DNA of 64,000 nt from Mobiluncus sp034180645 (lineage in GTDB: Bacteria; Actinomycetota; Actinomycetes; Actinomycetales; Actinomycetaceae), in NCBI RefSeq assembly GCF_034180645.1, contig NZ_JAXFNY010000014.1, positions 80,471-144,470 on the forward strand. Reading direction: 5' to 3'. The notes beneath the pieces were generated by a model. It saw nothing but the letters and a program-made list of their open reading frames with translations. It was not told where the DNA came from and did not search any database. Shown here piece after piece: positions 43,364 to 51,392 of the stretch (position 1 is the first letter of the stretch; every line of letters starts with the position of its first letter). Made by a program: the position numbers and the translations under genes.

Positions 43364-44752
43364 TTAGAAGCTAATAACACCAAACGTTTTCAGCACGCTG
43401 GTGATAAAGATGGCCACCAGCAGGATAGGAGCGATGTATTTAATCATCACGCTCCACAGCCCCGAGTGCTTGAAGTCCCCGGAGATACGCACCTCGTCGA
43501 TGAGGACTTCAGGTTTGCGTATCCACCCAAAGAACAGGCACATCAGCAATCCGCCCAGAGGCATCATCACTGAGCTGGTCAGGAAGTCCAGGAAGTCTAG
43601 TATGGTCGAACCGGCCCCGAGAGGCTGGATAAAGGACAGTGAACTGTAGCCCAGGGTCACGATGATTCCCGTAGCGCTCAGAACTATAACGGTGACTAAC
43701 AGCGCCTTGCGCCGTTTCCATTCCAAGGTGTCTTGCAGAATGGATACACAGGCCTCCACCAGGGAAATCATGCTGGTCAGGGCCGCAAACATGACCAGCA
43801 GGAAAAACACGAAACCGATGACGGTGGCGATGCCACCAAACATTTCAAACACCTTCGGGATAACCAAGAACATCAGGGATGGCCCCGAATTCTTGGCCAC
43901 CTCGTCAGCGGAACCCAGGGTCGCGAACGTAGCGGGGATAATCATCAGCCCCGCTAACAGGCTGATTCCCAGCGTTGTGGTGGTCGTTTGGAAAGCCGAA
44001 GACGTAATGGAGACGTCCTTTTTCATGTAAGACCCGTAAGTGACCATCGTCGCCGCGGCCAGTGACAGACCAAAGAACGTTTGACCCAGGGCGGCGATGA
44101 GCAGCTCTAGTGAAAACTTGGAAAAATCGGGGACCACGAAGTATTTCAGGCCCTCCAGAGCGCCGGGTTGGGTCAAAGTAAAGATGCCAATCAACAGCGA
44201 AACCAGAATCAACGCCGGCATCATAATCAGGTTGGCCCGTTCCACCCCGCCGTTGACTCCCAGCGCCACTATGATGAACGAAATCGCTCCGAACAGCAGC
44301 ATGAACGCCACGGACTGCGGACCGTCAGAGATAAACGCCCCGAAGCTCTCGCCCCCGTCAGCCAGCTCTTTTGTCATTCCGGCCGCGTAGGCGAACATAT
44401 AGTGGGTCACCCAACCGCCAACCACCCCGTAAAACGAGGCGATGACGAAAGGAACCGCGGCGATAAACACGCCGATGAATCGGTACTTTTTCCCGAAAGA
44501 AGCGAAGGCAGCAATGATGGACTCACCCGTTTTTCGCCCAAGTGAAATTTCCAAAATTAGCAACGAAACGCCCAGGGTCAGCATAAAGATAAAGAACACG
44601 AAGATAAACGTGCCCCCGCCGTAGTGCGCCGCCAGGTAAGGGAAACGCCAGATAGTGCCCAGTCCGACAGCTGAACCGGCTGCCGCGAGGACGAAACCTA
44701 GTTTTCCTGACCACGAGGCTCTCTGCTCGGGAACCACACTGACATCTACCAA
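43364..44752 (-). CDS. Neurotransmitter:sodium symporter family transporter
   Basis: LeuT-fold sodium-dependent amino acid or tryptophan-type transporter. The 462-residue product has about 11-12 helices. The TM1 block LGFVLAAAGSAVGLGTIWRFPYL carries the unwound substrate site; TM6 and TM8 follow with GQTFFGLSLAAATMVTYGSY and FVFFLLVMFAALTSMISLVE. AAGGAAG lies upstream of the ATG. The C-terminal cytoplasmic loop (RKPEVLIDEVRISGDF) is typical. The precise substrate is not predictable. Confidence 0.93.
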   Translation of the reverse strand: MVDVSVVPEQRASWSGKLGFVLAAAGSAVGLGTIWRFPYLAAHYGGGTFIFVFFIFMLTLGVSLLILEISLGRKTGESIIAAFASFGKKYRFIGVFIAAVPFVIASFYGVVGGWVTHYMFAYAAGMTKELADGGESFGAFISDGPQSVAFMLLFGAISFIIVALGVNGGVERANLIMMPALILVSLLIGIFTLTQPGALEGLKYFVVPDFSKFSLELLIAALGQTFFGLSLAAATMVTYGSYMKKDVSITSSAFQTTTTTLGISLLAGLMIIPATFATLGSADEVAKNSGPSLMFLVIPKVFEMFGGIATVIGFVFFLLVMFAALTSMISLVEACVSILQDTLEWKRRKALLVTVIVLSATGIIVTLGYSSLSFIQPLGAGSTILDFLDFLTSSVMMPLGGLLMCLFFGWIRKPEVLIDEVRISGDFKHSGLWSVMIKYIAPILLVAIFITSVLKTFGVISF

Positions 44753-44965
44753 AATAATCTTCCTTTTTGTTCTCTCGATTTTCGGTGGGGACAGCCGGAG
44801 GCATTTCGGTTATTGAAACTCACCGCAGGTTCTCTCCGCAGAAAATCTTACATTCCAAAACCGGAAAGACCGTATTTCGGGTTTTGTCCGGTATGCGCAC
44901 GAGGTACGGTCAGGGGCGCGTCAGTCTGGTAATCAGGGCAGTGTGTCACGTATTGATACGCTAAC

Positions 44966-44994
44966 TTGCAGGGGATATGCCCGATTTGTAGGAT
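44966..44994 (+). promoter_or_regulatory. ddh promoter
   Basis: TTGCAG (44966-44971), 17-bp spacer, TAGGAT (44989-44994). The 279-base gap 44753-45031 holds no gene visible to me; the reverse-strand promoter of the symporter must also lie here. Confidence 0.45.
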
Positions 44995-45031
44995 AATCAA
45001 AAAAATTGTTATCTGAAAGTAAGGTCAATCA

Positions 45032-46003
45032 ATGCAGCGCGTAGCAATCAACGGTTATGGCAATTTGGGTCGCGGCGTCGAAAAAGCTCTGGGGCTCGCC
45101 TCGGATTTAGAGCTGGCGGTGGTGTTTACCCGCCGTAATCCCCAGTCGGTGAAAACTCTTGGCGCGCCGGTGGCCAGCGTGGAGGATATGCCCGATTACA
45201 CCGATGACATCGATGTTTGCATTAACTGCGGCGGCTCTGCCACGGACTTGATGAAACAGGGAGTCGCGACCAGCCAGTGGTTTCACACCGTGGATTCCTT
45301 TGACACCCACGCGCGCATTCCTGACTATTTTTCCCGCATTGATGCGGCGGCCCAGGCCGCGGGACACTGCGCCATCATCAGCTGCGGCTGGGATCCGGGG
45401 CTGTTCTCCATGTTGCGCGTGCTGGGTGACGCCGTTTTGCCCTCAGGGTGCACCACTACCTTTTGGGGACGTGGGGTGTCACAAGGGCACTCCGATGCGA
45501 TTCGTCGCCTGGATGGGGTAGTGGATGCCCGCCAATACACCGTTCCTGTCCCCGATACCGTGGCGGCGGTGCAGGCGGGGCATGCCGGGGAACTTAGCAC
45601 TCGCCAGATGCATACCCGTGAGTGTTTCGTGGTGGCCGAGCCCGGGGCAGATACCGCCCGGATTGAAGCGGAAATCAAAGCCATGCCCAACTATTTTGCC
45701 GACTATGACACCACAGTGACTTTTATCACTGCCGCGGAGATGGCGCAAAACCACAGCGGGATGCCCCACGCCGGCCGGGTCATTCGCACCGGCTGCACTT
45801 CGCCGGAGGTCCGGCAATCCTTGACGTTTAGCCTGGAACTTGATTCCAACCCCGAGTTCACCGGCTCCGTGCTGGTCGCAGCGGCGCGGGCGTGCGCCCG
45901 GAAAGCCGCCCGAGGCGAAACTGGAGCGTTCACCATGCTGGACGTGACCCTCAGCGATCTGTCTCCCCGTGATCCGGGGGAGTTGCGCCGCGAAATGCTG
46001 TAG
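45032..46003 (+). CDS. ddh: meso-Diaminopimelate D-dehydrogenase
   Basis: NADPH-dependent reductive amination of tetrahydrodipicolinate directly to meso-diaminopimelate, for lysine and cell wall. The 323-residue product has the nucleotide-binding start VAINGYGNLGRGVEKAL, the segment FTRRNP for the NADPH phosphate, CINCGGSATDL, TVDSFDTHARIPDYF, SCGWDPGLFSMLRVL and GRGVSQGHSDAIRRLDGV. All are close to the corynebacterial enzyme. The gene stands alone with its own promoter and terminator. Confidence 0.95.
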   Translation: MQRVAINGYGNLGRGVEKALGLASDLELAVVFTRRNPQSVKTLGAPVASVEDMPDYTDDIDVCINCGGSATDLMKQGVATSQWFHTVDSFDTHARIPDYFSRIDAAAQAAGHCAIISCGWDPGLFSMLRVLGDAVLPSGCTTTFWGRGVSQGHSDAIRRLDGVVDARQYTVPVPDTVAAVQAGHAGELSTRQMHTRECFVVAEPGADTARIEAEIKAMPNYFADYDTTVTFITAAEMAQNHSGMPHAGRVIRTGCTSPEVRQSLTFSLELDSNPEFTGSVLVAAARACARKAARGETGAFTMLDVTLSDLSPRDPGELRREML

Positions 46004-46026
46004 GGGCAAGTACCCGGTGTCGGCCC

Positions 46027-46049
46027 GCCCTGGTGCGCCCTGCCAGGGC
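46027..46049 (+). terminator. ddh terminator
   Basis: GCCCTGG (46027-46033) pairs with CCAGGGC (46043-46049). A T-run follows only after about 15 bases, so efficiency is uncertain. Confidence 0.5.
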
Positions 46050-46128
46050 TAAATCCGTGGTGTTTTTGTGACCGTTGTGAAACAAGTGAATCCAAAGGGG
46101 AAAACACCGCGAAAAATTCGAGAATTGT

Positions 46129-46157
46129 TTGCTAACTCGCTGACAAATGCGCTAAAT
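46129..46157 (+). promoter_or_regulatory. hup promoter
   Basis: TTGCTA (46129-46134), 17-bp spacer, CTAAAT (46152-46157), inside an A/T-rich stretch upstream of the HU gene. An overlapping alternative uses CTGACA (46140-46145) and TAGTCT. Confidence 0.4.
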
Positions 46158-46221
46158 TTGCGTAGTCTCTAATGGAGGATTTCACCAAAGTGAAATCGAC
46201 GATCTATCCGAAAGGAATCAC

Positions 46222-46506
46222 ATGTCTGTGAATCGTACTGAACTTGTTGCTGAGATTGCTAAGAAGGCTGGCCTGTCCAAGACCGAAGCTGACGGTGCGC
46301 TGTCTGCCTTCCAGGAAATCCTGATTGACTCCCTTAAGAAGGGTGAAACTGTCAAGGTGACCGGTTTGATGAACGTGGAGCGCGTTTCTCGTGCCGCCCG
46401 TACCGGCCGCAACCCCCGCACCGGCGAAGAAATCAAGATCCCCGCTGGCTACGGCGTTAAGATTTCTGCTGGCTCCACCCTTAAGAAGGCTGTGTCCAAC
46501 AAGTAA
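46222..46506 (+). CDS. hup: Nucleoid-associated protein HU
   Basis: DNA-bending architectural protein. The 94-residue product matches HU from end to end: NRTELVAEIAKKAGLSKTEA, FQEILIDSLKKGE, and the DNA-binding arm RTGRNPRTGEEIKIPAG. It lacks the long Lys-rich tail of mycobacterial HupB. GAAAGGAA precedes the ATG. Codon choice (AAG, GGT, CGT/CGC) is that of a strongly expressed gene. A perfect terminator and then a dispersed repeat follow. Confidence 0.97.
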   Translation: MSVNRTELVAEIAKKAGLSKTEADGALSAFQEILIDSLKKGETVKVTGLMNVERVSRAARTGRNPRTGEEIKIPAGYGVKISAGSTLKKAVSNK

Positions 46507-46520
46507 TCGACTCATCTCGT

Positions 46521-46560
46521 ACAAAGTCGGCCGCCCCAGTGGCGGCCGACTTTGTTTTTA
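46521..46560 (+). terminator. hup terminator
   Basis: ACAAAGTCGGCCGCC (46521-46535), loop CCAGT, GGCGGCCGACTTTGT (46541-46555), then TTTTA: a perfect 15-bp stem. Confidence 0.95.
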
Positions 46561-46589
46561 TGCGGGTTTTCTGTTGGGTGGTGGTTTGA

Positions 46590-46662
46590 AATCTGCGATT
46601 AAATCGGGGTTGGTGGTTATATAGACCAGTAACCCCGATTTAATCGCAGATTAGCAACAACC
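46590..46662. repeat. Dispersed palindromic repeat, copy 2
   Basis: A perfect 22-bp inverted repeat (46590-46611 with 46631-46652) around a 19-base loop containing GGTGGTTATATAG. It is followed by AGCAACAACC, the inverse of the left flank of copy 1. It shares with copy 1 a 28-base identical segment and the position just after a terminator (30 bases here). No coding potential. Confidence 0.8.
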
Positions 46663-46705
46663 GGGGTTGTGTCTCGCGAGTTGCCAGGGCGGTTACAATG
46701 GTGGC

Positions 46706-47014
46706 ATGAGCGAAACAACTGCGGGCCAACCCCTGACTCAAGGCGGCACGGCGGTGCTGGAACGCACCGAAACCGAGCTGAAACGCAACCCTGGCGACAA
46801 CGAACGTTACGCCCACTACGTGCGCAAAGACCGGATTACCGCCTCGGCGGTGACCGGCCAAGCCGTCATCGCCCTGTGCGGTAAAGTCTGGGTTCCGATG
46901 CGTGACCCGAAGAATTTCCCGATTTGTCCGGCGTGCAAAGAAATCATGAAATCCATGAATGGAGACCACAACGGTCAACCCGGCTGGCCTTTCTTTGGCG
47001 GCTCTGACAGTTAA
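46706..47014 (+). CDS. DUF3039 family protein
   Basis: The 102-residue cytosolic protein has the family core HYVRKDRITASAVTGQAVIALCGKVWVPMRDP followed by the CPAC pair (ICPACKEIM); with the Cys of ALCGK this could form a zinc site. (The core is named here from HYVRKD to RDP.) Function unknown. The ATG lies after a weak site. Its TAA shares two bases with the TAA of the convergent pncB gene (47011-47014), so there is no room for a terminator between them. Confidence 0.85.
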   Translation: MSETTAGQPLTQGGTAVLERTETELKRNPGDNERYAHYVRKDRITASAVTGQAVIALCGKVWVPMRDPKNFPICPACKEIMKSMNGDHNGQPGWPFFGGSDS

Positions 47015-48348
47015 AGATCCACGTATTCCGTGGGGATAGCCACTTCGCCCTCGCTGAGGCGCCACGCCTGATAAGGCAGCTCATTACGGGCCTCGATGTG
47101 CCGTTGCTGGGCGCGCTGCAGGGCATCGGGGCCGATCCAAGATTTGTCGATAGCCCCGCCAACCACGAAGTCCTTTTGCAGCGGGCGGGCATCGCGTCTC
47201 GCCAGGTATTCCGCGGCGGCCTCCCAGTTCGGAGCCGTCAGCAGCAACTCGGTAGTGGCGGTGTGATCCTCGATGGCACGTCCCGCCCACTTCAGTCCGC
47301 CCCGAGTCGATTTCTCAGCCGACTGTTTTGCCACAGATTCCAGATTTCCGTTTGCGTCCTCGCGGGCGACCAGTTTGTAAACCAGGGCGGCAGTCGGGCT
47401 TCCCGAACCGGTCACCAGTTTGGTGCCCACCCCGTAGGAATCGACCGGAGCCGCTCCCAAACCTGCGATAGCGTATTCGTCCAGGTCGTTGGTTACCGTA
47501 ATCTTGGTGGAAGTCGCTCCCAAATCATCGAGCTGTTGGCGGACTTTAAACGCCCCCGCCACCAGGTCGCCCGAATCCAAACGGACCGCGCCTAGCTCCC
47601 CGCCGGCGGCTCTAGCAATCCGCACCGCTTTCTCGACTGCTGCGGTCACGTTGTACGTGTCTACCAGCAGCGTTGTGTCCGGACCCATCGACTCAATCTG
47701 AGCGGTGAAAGCGGCTTCTTCATCCTCGAACAGAAGGGTAAAGGCGTGGGCAGCGGTGCCGATAGCGCGAATCCCGTACCGTTTTCCGGCCTCCAAGTCA
47801 GAGGTGCCTTGAAAACCGCCAATTTGGGCGGCGCGGGCGGCGGAAACGGCTGCCCGCTCATGCACCCGGCGCGCGCCCATATCCACGCAGGGCCGACCGT
47901 GAGCAGCGATAGTCATCCGGGACGCCGCAGATGCTACCGCGCAGTCGAAGTTGAGAATCGACAGCAGGTAGGTTTCCAACAGGCAGGCTTCGGCAAAAGT
48001 CCCGCGCACCGTCAAAATCGGCGAGTTCACCATGAATACTTCGCCTTCGGGATAGCCAAAAATGTCGCCGGAGAACTCGTAATTTTCCAGGAACTTAATC
48101 GTCGTCGGTCCGACTATTTTGTTATCAGACAGGTACTTCAGTTGGGAGTCGTCGAAACGAAACCGCTTGAGCCCCTCCAAAATCCGCGCCACTCCGGCCA
48201 TCACCAGGAAACGCCGGGAAGAGGGAAAACGCCGGGTAAAAATCTCGAACACGCATTGGCGCTGCCCCATCCCGTGTTCCAAAGCGGAGTCAACCATGGT
48301 CAGCTCATACATATCGGTCAGCAGAGAAGTCGTTTCGCGCGTATTCAT
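47011..48348 (-). CDS. pncB: Nicotinate phosphoribosyltransferase
   Basis: Salvages nicotinate to NaMN using PRPP and ATP. The 445-residue product starts TTSLLTDMYELTMVDSAL, with FEIFTRRFPSSRRFLVMAG, the AARRVHERAAVSAARAAQIGGF-type block around residue 160-185 (GARRVHERAA), LLVDTYNV, VRLDSGDL, ITVTNDLDEY and GVGTKLVTG. It overlaps the convergent DUF3039 gene by four bases. Its start is near the 49-residue ORF on the other strand, leaving 147 bp for both promoters. Confidence 0.95.
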   Translation of the reverse strand: MNTRETTSLLTDMYELTMVDSALEHGMGQRQCVFEIFTRRFPSSRRFLVMAGVARILEGLKRFRFDDSQLKYLSDNKIVGPTTIKFLENYEFSGDIFGYPEGEVFMVNSPILTVRGTFAEACLLETYLLSILNFDCAVASAASRMTIAAHGRPCVDMGARRVHERAAVSAARAAQIGGFQGTSDLEAGKRYGIRAIGTAAHAFTLLFEDEEAAFTAQIESMGPDTTLLVDTYNVTAAVEKAVRIARAAGGELGAVRLDSGDLVAGAFKVRQQLDDLGATSTKITVTNDLDEYAIAGLGAAPVDSYGVGTKLVTGSGSPTAALVYKLVAREDANGNLESVAKQSAEKSTRGGLKWAGRAIEDHTATTELLLTAPNWEAAAEYLARRDARPLQKDFVVGGAIDKSWIGPDALQRAQQRHIEARNELPYQAWRLSEGEVAIPTEYVDL

Positions 48349-48495
48349 AGGTATAACTATAGTAGCGCCTGCCCGGTTTTTCGTTTTCGCCTAGAAGCTC
48401 CCTGGCCCTCGGCGCCTTTGACGTGCCGCGAGGGCAGGTCCAGCCAGAATCTGTTAATGCCGGCCAGCGGCGGCGAGAGCCGGTAGCATAAAGCT

Positions 48496-48645
48496 ATGAG
48501 CAAGGACGATGCTGCTTCTCGAAAAAACGTAGTTCCCCGAGTGTCAAACTCGCATAAGTTCGGTAGCGGCCGGGTAACCAGGGTCGTTGTCGCCCTCCTG
48601 GTGGTGCTGCTCCTGGCCGGTTTGGTAGGTCTGCTGGTGCTCTAG
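48496..48645 (+). CDS. Possible 49-residue single-helix membrane protein
   Basis: An ATG opens MSKDDAASRKNVVPRVSNSH, continuing to a basic segment (GSGRVTRV) and a C-terminal hydrophobic helix (VVALLVVLLLAGLVGLLVL) ending at TAG. It lies between pncB and clpS, same strand as clpS. The ribosome site is weak. The positive-before-helix arrangement suggests a real tail-anchored small protein, but length and lack of recognised relatives keep this tentative. Confidence 0.45.
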   Translation: MSKDDAASRKNVVPRVSNSHKFGSGRVTRVVVALLVVLLLAGLVGLLVL

Positions 48646-48717
48646 GGTAGCCCCGGCGTTTTTGCTTCGGGGCGCGGTAATCCTGCGCGCCTGGGAGAAA
48701 ACCTTTAACCTTAAAAC

Positions 48718-49020
48718 GTGAGTATTGTCGAACCCGGTACCGAATACGCTCCGTCCTCGGTCGCCCAGCTGGACCGGGTGCTTCCCGGTCAGTGGAACAC
48801 GGTGGTGTGGAATGATGCCGTGAACCTGATGAGCTATGTGACGTGGGTGTTCAAAACCTATTTCGGGTACTCGCACGAGCGCGCTGAGCGGCTGATGAAG
48901 GAAGTTCACTTTAACGGTCGGGCGGTAGTCAGTGCCGGAACTCGTGAACAAATGGAGGCCGATGTGTTGGCCATGAACGAATACGGTCTTTGGGCGACGC
49001 TCGAACAGGAAGCCGATTGA
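48718..49020 (+). CDS. clpS: ATP-dependent Clp protease adaptor ClpS
   Basis: Delivers N-degron substrates to ClpC/ClpA-ClpP. The 100-residue product starts at a GTG and contains WNTVVWNDAVNLMSYVTWVF and the helical HERAERLMKEVHFNGRAVV (family: Asn-Asp near the binding pocket, then a Met-rich helix). An extended N-terminal segment of about 25 residues is actinobacterial. It is 15 bp ahead of the DUF2017 gene, the usual pairing. Confidence 0.95.
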   Translation: MSIVEPGTEYAPSSVAQLDRVLPGQWNTVVWNDAVNLMSYVTWVFKTYFGYSHERAERLMKEVHFNGRAVVSAGTREQMEADVLAMNEYGLWATLEQEAD

Positions 49021-49035
49021 GGGGAGCCGGACACG

Positions 49036-49854
49036 ATGCGTGCATTTGCAGCGCTGAACGCGCCTTCAGAAGGGTGGTTCAGCAGGGTTGAACCGCATGA
49101 GGCGGCCTTGCTAGCGGGGATTTTCGAGGAACTGGCTGACGCGATGGAGGCCGAAGAAAAGCGCGACGTCCTGGACATGATGGGGGTGGACCTGGATCCC
49201 AGCTCCCCGAAAGAACACACTCTCATGTTTGAGAATCTCCTGGGCGTGGACACGGTATCTTCTATCTCGTCCCGTCCTGAAATGCACGACGCGAGCGAGG
49301 ACCCGGAGACGGAACCTGAACAGCCCCGCGAACGCACTTCTGAACCCGCCTCTGCCCAGCGAGGAAACACTGGCTTTGAACCGAACTCATGGGGCATGAC
49401 CGACGATCAAACCTTGGCGGCGCTGGACTTTGACCCCCTGGGTCCGCGTCCGCGCCCGGCAAACCCCTACATTGCGGCAATCTTGCGCCCGATGAGCCAA
49501 GATCCGGAGGAAGCGGCGGAACTACGCGCCTTGACCACCCCGGACTTGGCAGCGAAAAAGGCTGCCTCCATGCGAGTGGTCGCTGATAGTCTGCGGTGGG
49601 CTGCCAACGGCGACGGTGCGGTGGTGGTGAAACCGGAGACGTTGAAAGTGTGGGTTACCGCCATCAACGATGCGCGACTGGCTCTGGGGTGGTCCTTGGA
49701 TATCGATAACGACACTAGGGCCGAAGAAGTCGAACTGATGGCTGAATCTGACCCGGAGGCAGGGGTTTACACGGCTTACGAAATCACCATAGCCAGCATC
49801 TATAATGCTTTGTCATGGTGGCTGGAAACGTTGATGCATGCCGTTGACGGTTGA
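49036..49854 (+). CDS. DUF2017 family protein
   Basis: The 272-residue cytosolic protein starts MRAFAALNAPSEGWFSRVE. It has an N-terminal helical domain (EPHEAALLAGIFEELADAME), a central acidic Glu/Pro/Ser-rich linker (about 85-120), a domain with FDPLGPRPRPANPYIAAILRP and a C-terminal helical domain with ALGWSLDIDND. It is conserved downstream of clpS and upstream of murI in actinobacteria. Biochemical role unknown. GGGGAG lies about eight bases before the ATG. Confidence 0.88.
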   Translation: MRAFAALNAPSEGWFSRVEPHEAALLAGIFEELADAMEAEEKRDVLDMMGVDLDPSSPKEHTLMFENLLGVDTVSSISSRPEMHDASEDPETEPEQPRERTSEPASAQRGNTGFEPNSWGMTDDQTLAALDFDPLGPRPRPANPYIAAILRPMSQDPEEAAELRALTTPDLAAKKAASMRVVADSLRWAANGDGAVVVKPETLKVWVTAINDARLALGWSLDIDNDTRAEEVELMAESDPEAGVYTAYEITIASIYNALSWWLETLMHAVDG

Positions 49855-49872
49855 AACACAAAGGAATTGATA

Positions 49873-50682
49873 GTGAATAACGCACCCATTGGGATTTTTG
49901 ATTCCGGGCTGGGCGGGCTGACCGTGGCTCGTTCCATCATCGACCAGTTACCCGGAGAATCTGTGATTTATATCGGGGATACCGCCAACAGTCCCTACGG
50001 CACTAAACCCGTGGAACGAGTCAAAGAATTATCACTGAACGTCATGGACAAACTCGTGAAACGTGGGGTAAAAATGCTGGTCATCGCCTGTAACACGGCA
50101 TCGGCTACGGCGGTATTTGCGGCGCGGTCAAAGTATGACGCCCTGGGGATTCCCGTCCTGGAGGTCATTTCGCCCGCCGTGCATCGCGCGGTTTCCGCCA
50201 CGCGAAACGGACGCATCGGGGTCATCGCTACCCACACCACTATTGAAACGGAAACCTATCAACGTGCCTTGCACGCTTACCAGCAAGCGCAGGTCAGTGC
50301 GAAAGCCTGCCCGGCATTCGTGGATTTTGTGGAACGCGGTATCACCTCGGGGCCAGAGTTGTTAGCGGTGGCGCGAGAATACCTCGAACCGATACGCGAC
50401 GCGGGGGTGGACACTCTGGTGCTGGGCTGCACCCATTATCCGCTGCTCTCCGGCGTCATCAGCTACGTTATGGGACCGGAGGTGACCCTGGTGTCCTCGG
50501 CGGAAGAAACCGCCCATGACGTCTATCGTCAGCTGTTGGACAAAGACTGGTTGAACACTGAGGACTGCGCGGGTACACCAAACCCCCGCTACCAGTTCTT
50601 GGCAACGGGGGACACACAAACTTTCACGCGGCTGGCTCGCAGGTTCTTGGGACCAGAGGTCACCGCGGTCGAGCGCGTGTGA
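49873..50682 (+). CDS. murI: Glutamate racemase
   Basis: Makes D-glutamate for peptidoglycan. The 269-residue product from the GTG at 49873 (AAAGGA seven bases upstream) begins NAPIGIFDSGLGGLTVAR. The two catalytic cysteines lie in IACNTASAT and LGCTHYPLL. YIGDTANSPYGTK and VEVISPAV-type segments are present (EVISPAVH). An in-frame TTG at 49867 is a less likely start. It sits after clpS-DUF2017 as in many relatives. Confidence 0.97.
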   Translation: MNNAPIGIFDSGLGGLTVARSIIDQLPGESVIYIGDTANSPYGTKPVERVKELSLNVMDKLVKRGVKMLVIACNTASATAVFAARSKYDALGIPVLEVISPAVHRAVSATRNGRIGVIATHTTIETETYQRALHAYQQAQVSAKACPAFVDFVERGITSGPELLAVAREYLEPIRDAGVDTLVLGCTHYPLLSGVISYVMGPEVTLVSSAEETAHDVYRQLLDKDWLNTEDCAGTPNPRYQFLATGDTQTFTRLARRFLGPEVTAVERV

Positions 50683-50700
50683 GAATCAGATTACTGATCC

Positions 50701-50865
50701 TTAGGCGTAAACGTCGAGACCGCCTTGGGGATTCATGACCTTTAGTGCAGCGGCTGCCGTAGCAGCTTTTGTCGCGGTGGCTGTCTGAGCGGCAACCGCG
50801 GTCACCATCAAGGCTTTCATCGTTTCTGCGTCCATAATCGGCGCAGCACCAGAAATCGGGTTCAT
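50701..50865 (-). CDS. Unrecognised 54-residue protein, possible YjfB-like motility family
   Basis: An ATG at 50865 with GGAG just upstream opens MNPISGAAPIMDAETMKALM. An alanine/threonine-rich amphipathic helix follows, and it ends with LKVMNPQGGLDVYA. The pattern of short N-terminus, long helix and an Asn-Pro-x-Gly-Gly-Leu-Asp-Val ending recalls the small putative motility proteins of the YjfB family (typical end HPxLGxxIDVxx), but this resemblance is faint. It is 34 bases downstream of another small gene on the same strand, likely in one operon. Confidence 0.55.
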   Translation of the reverse strand: MNPISGAAPIMDAETMKALMVTAVAAQTATATKAATAAAALKVMNPQGGLDVYA

Positions 50866-50899
50866 GGCTCCATCCGTTCCTTAGTACGTTGGATAGCCG

Positions 50900-51169
50900 T
50901 CACAGCATGACATCGAGGTTCGAATTCGATGACTTGTAGGTGTGGGGCAAATCCGCGTGGGTCGGTTGCGAGGCGCCAACGACGGGCTTGAACTCAGCAA
51001 CATTGCCGTTCAACGCACCGTGAGTACCAGTAGCCGCAGCCTCGGTTTTAGAGGTGTTCGAGATGGGTTCTGGCTTGTCTGCTTTCGCGCTCGGCTCCGG
51101 GGCAGGGCGCGTGAAAGCCTGATTCGTCAATGTGGGGTTCAGAGCCCCGATAACATCAGTTGAAAGCAT
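50900..51169 (-). CDS. Unrecognised 89-residue hydrophilic protein
   Basis: The ATG at 51169 has an excellent AGGAGGA seven bases upstream, the best in the region. The product MLSTDVIGALNPTLTNQAFT is followed by a Pro/Ser/Lys/Glu-rich, probably disordered stretch (PAPEPSAKADKPEPISNTSK), then Ala/Thr- and His-containing segments, and ends SSNSNLDVML. No signal peptide. Both it and its downstream neighbour carry NPT/NPQ and end in LDV-x-x, a curious shared feature. No known family is recognised. Confidence 0.6.
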   Translation of the reverse strand: MLSTDVIGALNPTLTNQAFTRPAPEPSAKADKPEPISNTSKTEAAATGTHGALNGNVAEFKPVVGASQPTHADLPHTYKSSNSNLDVML

Positions 51170-51209
51170 AATTTCCTCCTGAAACTCTGGCGAAGTTAAA
51201 CAACTCCAC

Positions 51210-51229
51210 GAGGGCAATCCTTTGCCCTC
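51210..51229. other. Hairpin in the 5' leader of the small-protein operon
   Basis: GAGGGCA (51210-51216) pairs with TGCCCTC (51223-51229). On the minus strand it lies about 40 bases before the ATG at 51169. On the plus strand it is followed by ACTAATTATT. The region 51170-51392 shows no other gene; a -10-like AATAAT on the minus strand is close upstream. Confidence 0.4.
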
Positions 51230-51392
51230 ACTAATTATTGTGCCATTTCGCCCCGCGAAAGGCTAGACTTCGGGGGAAATCAAAGAAAAATTCCCCATCC
51301 TTTCAGGCGATTTTCAGACTTTGTCAGGACAATTGGGGCGATTGTGGTTTTGTGTTCCGCAGCGGGGTGCTTTCCCAGACCTCGCGGCGCAA

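Noticed and set aside
32717..46662. The two palindromic repeats as a CRISPR array
   Set aside because: Only two copies, 13.8 kb apart, palindromic, with no regular spacers and no cas genes.
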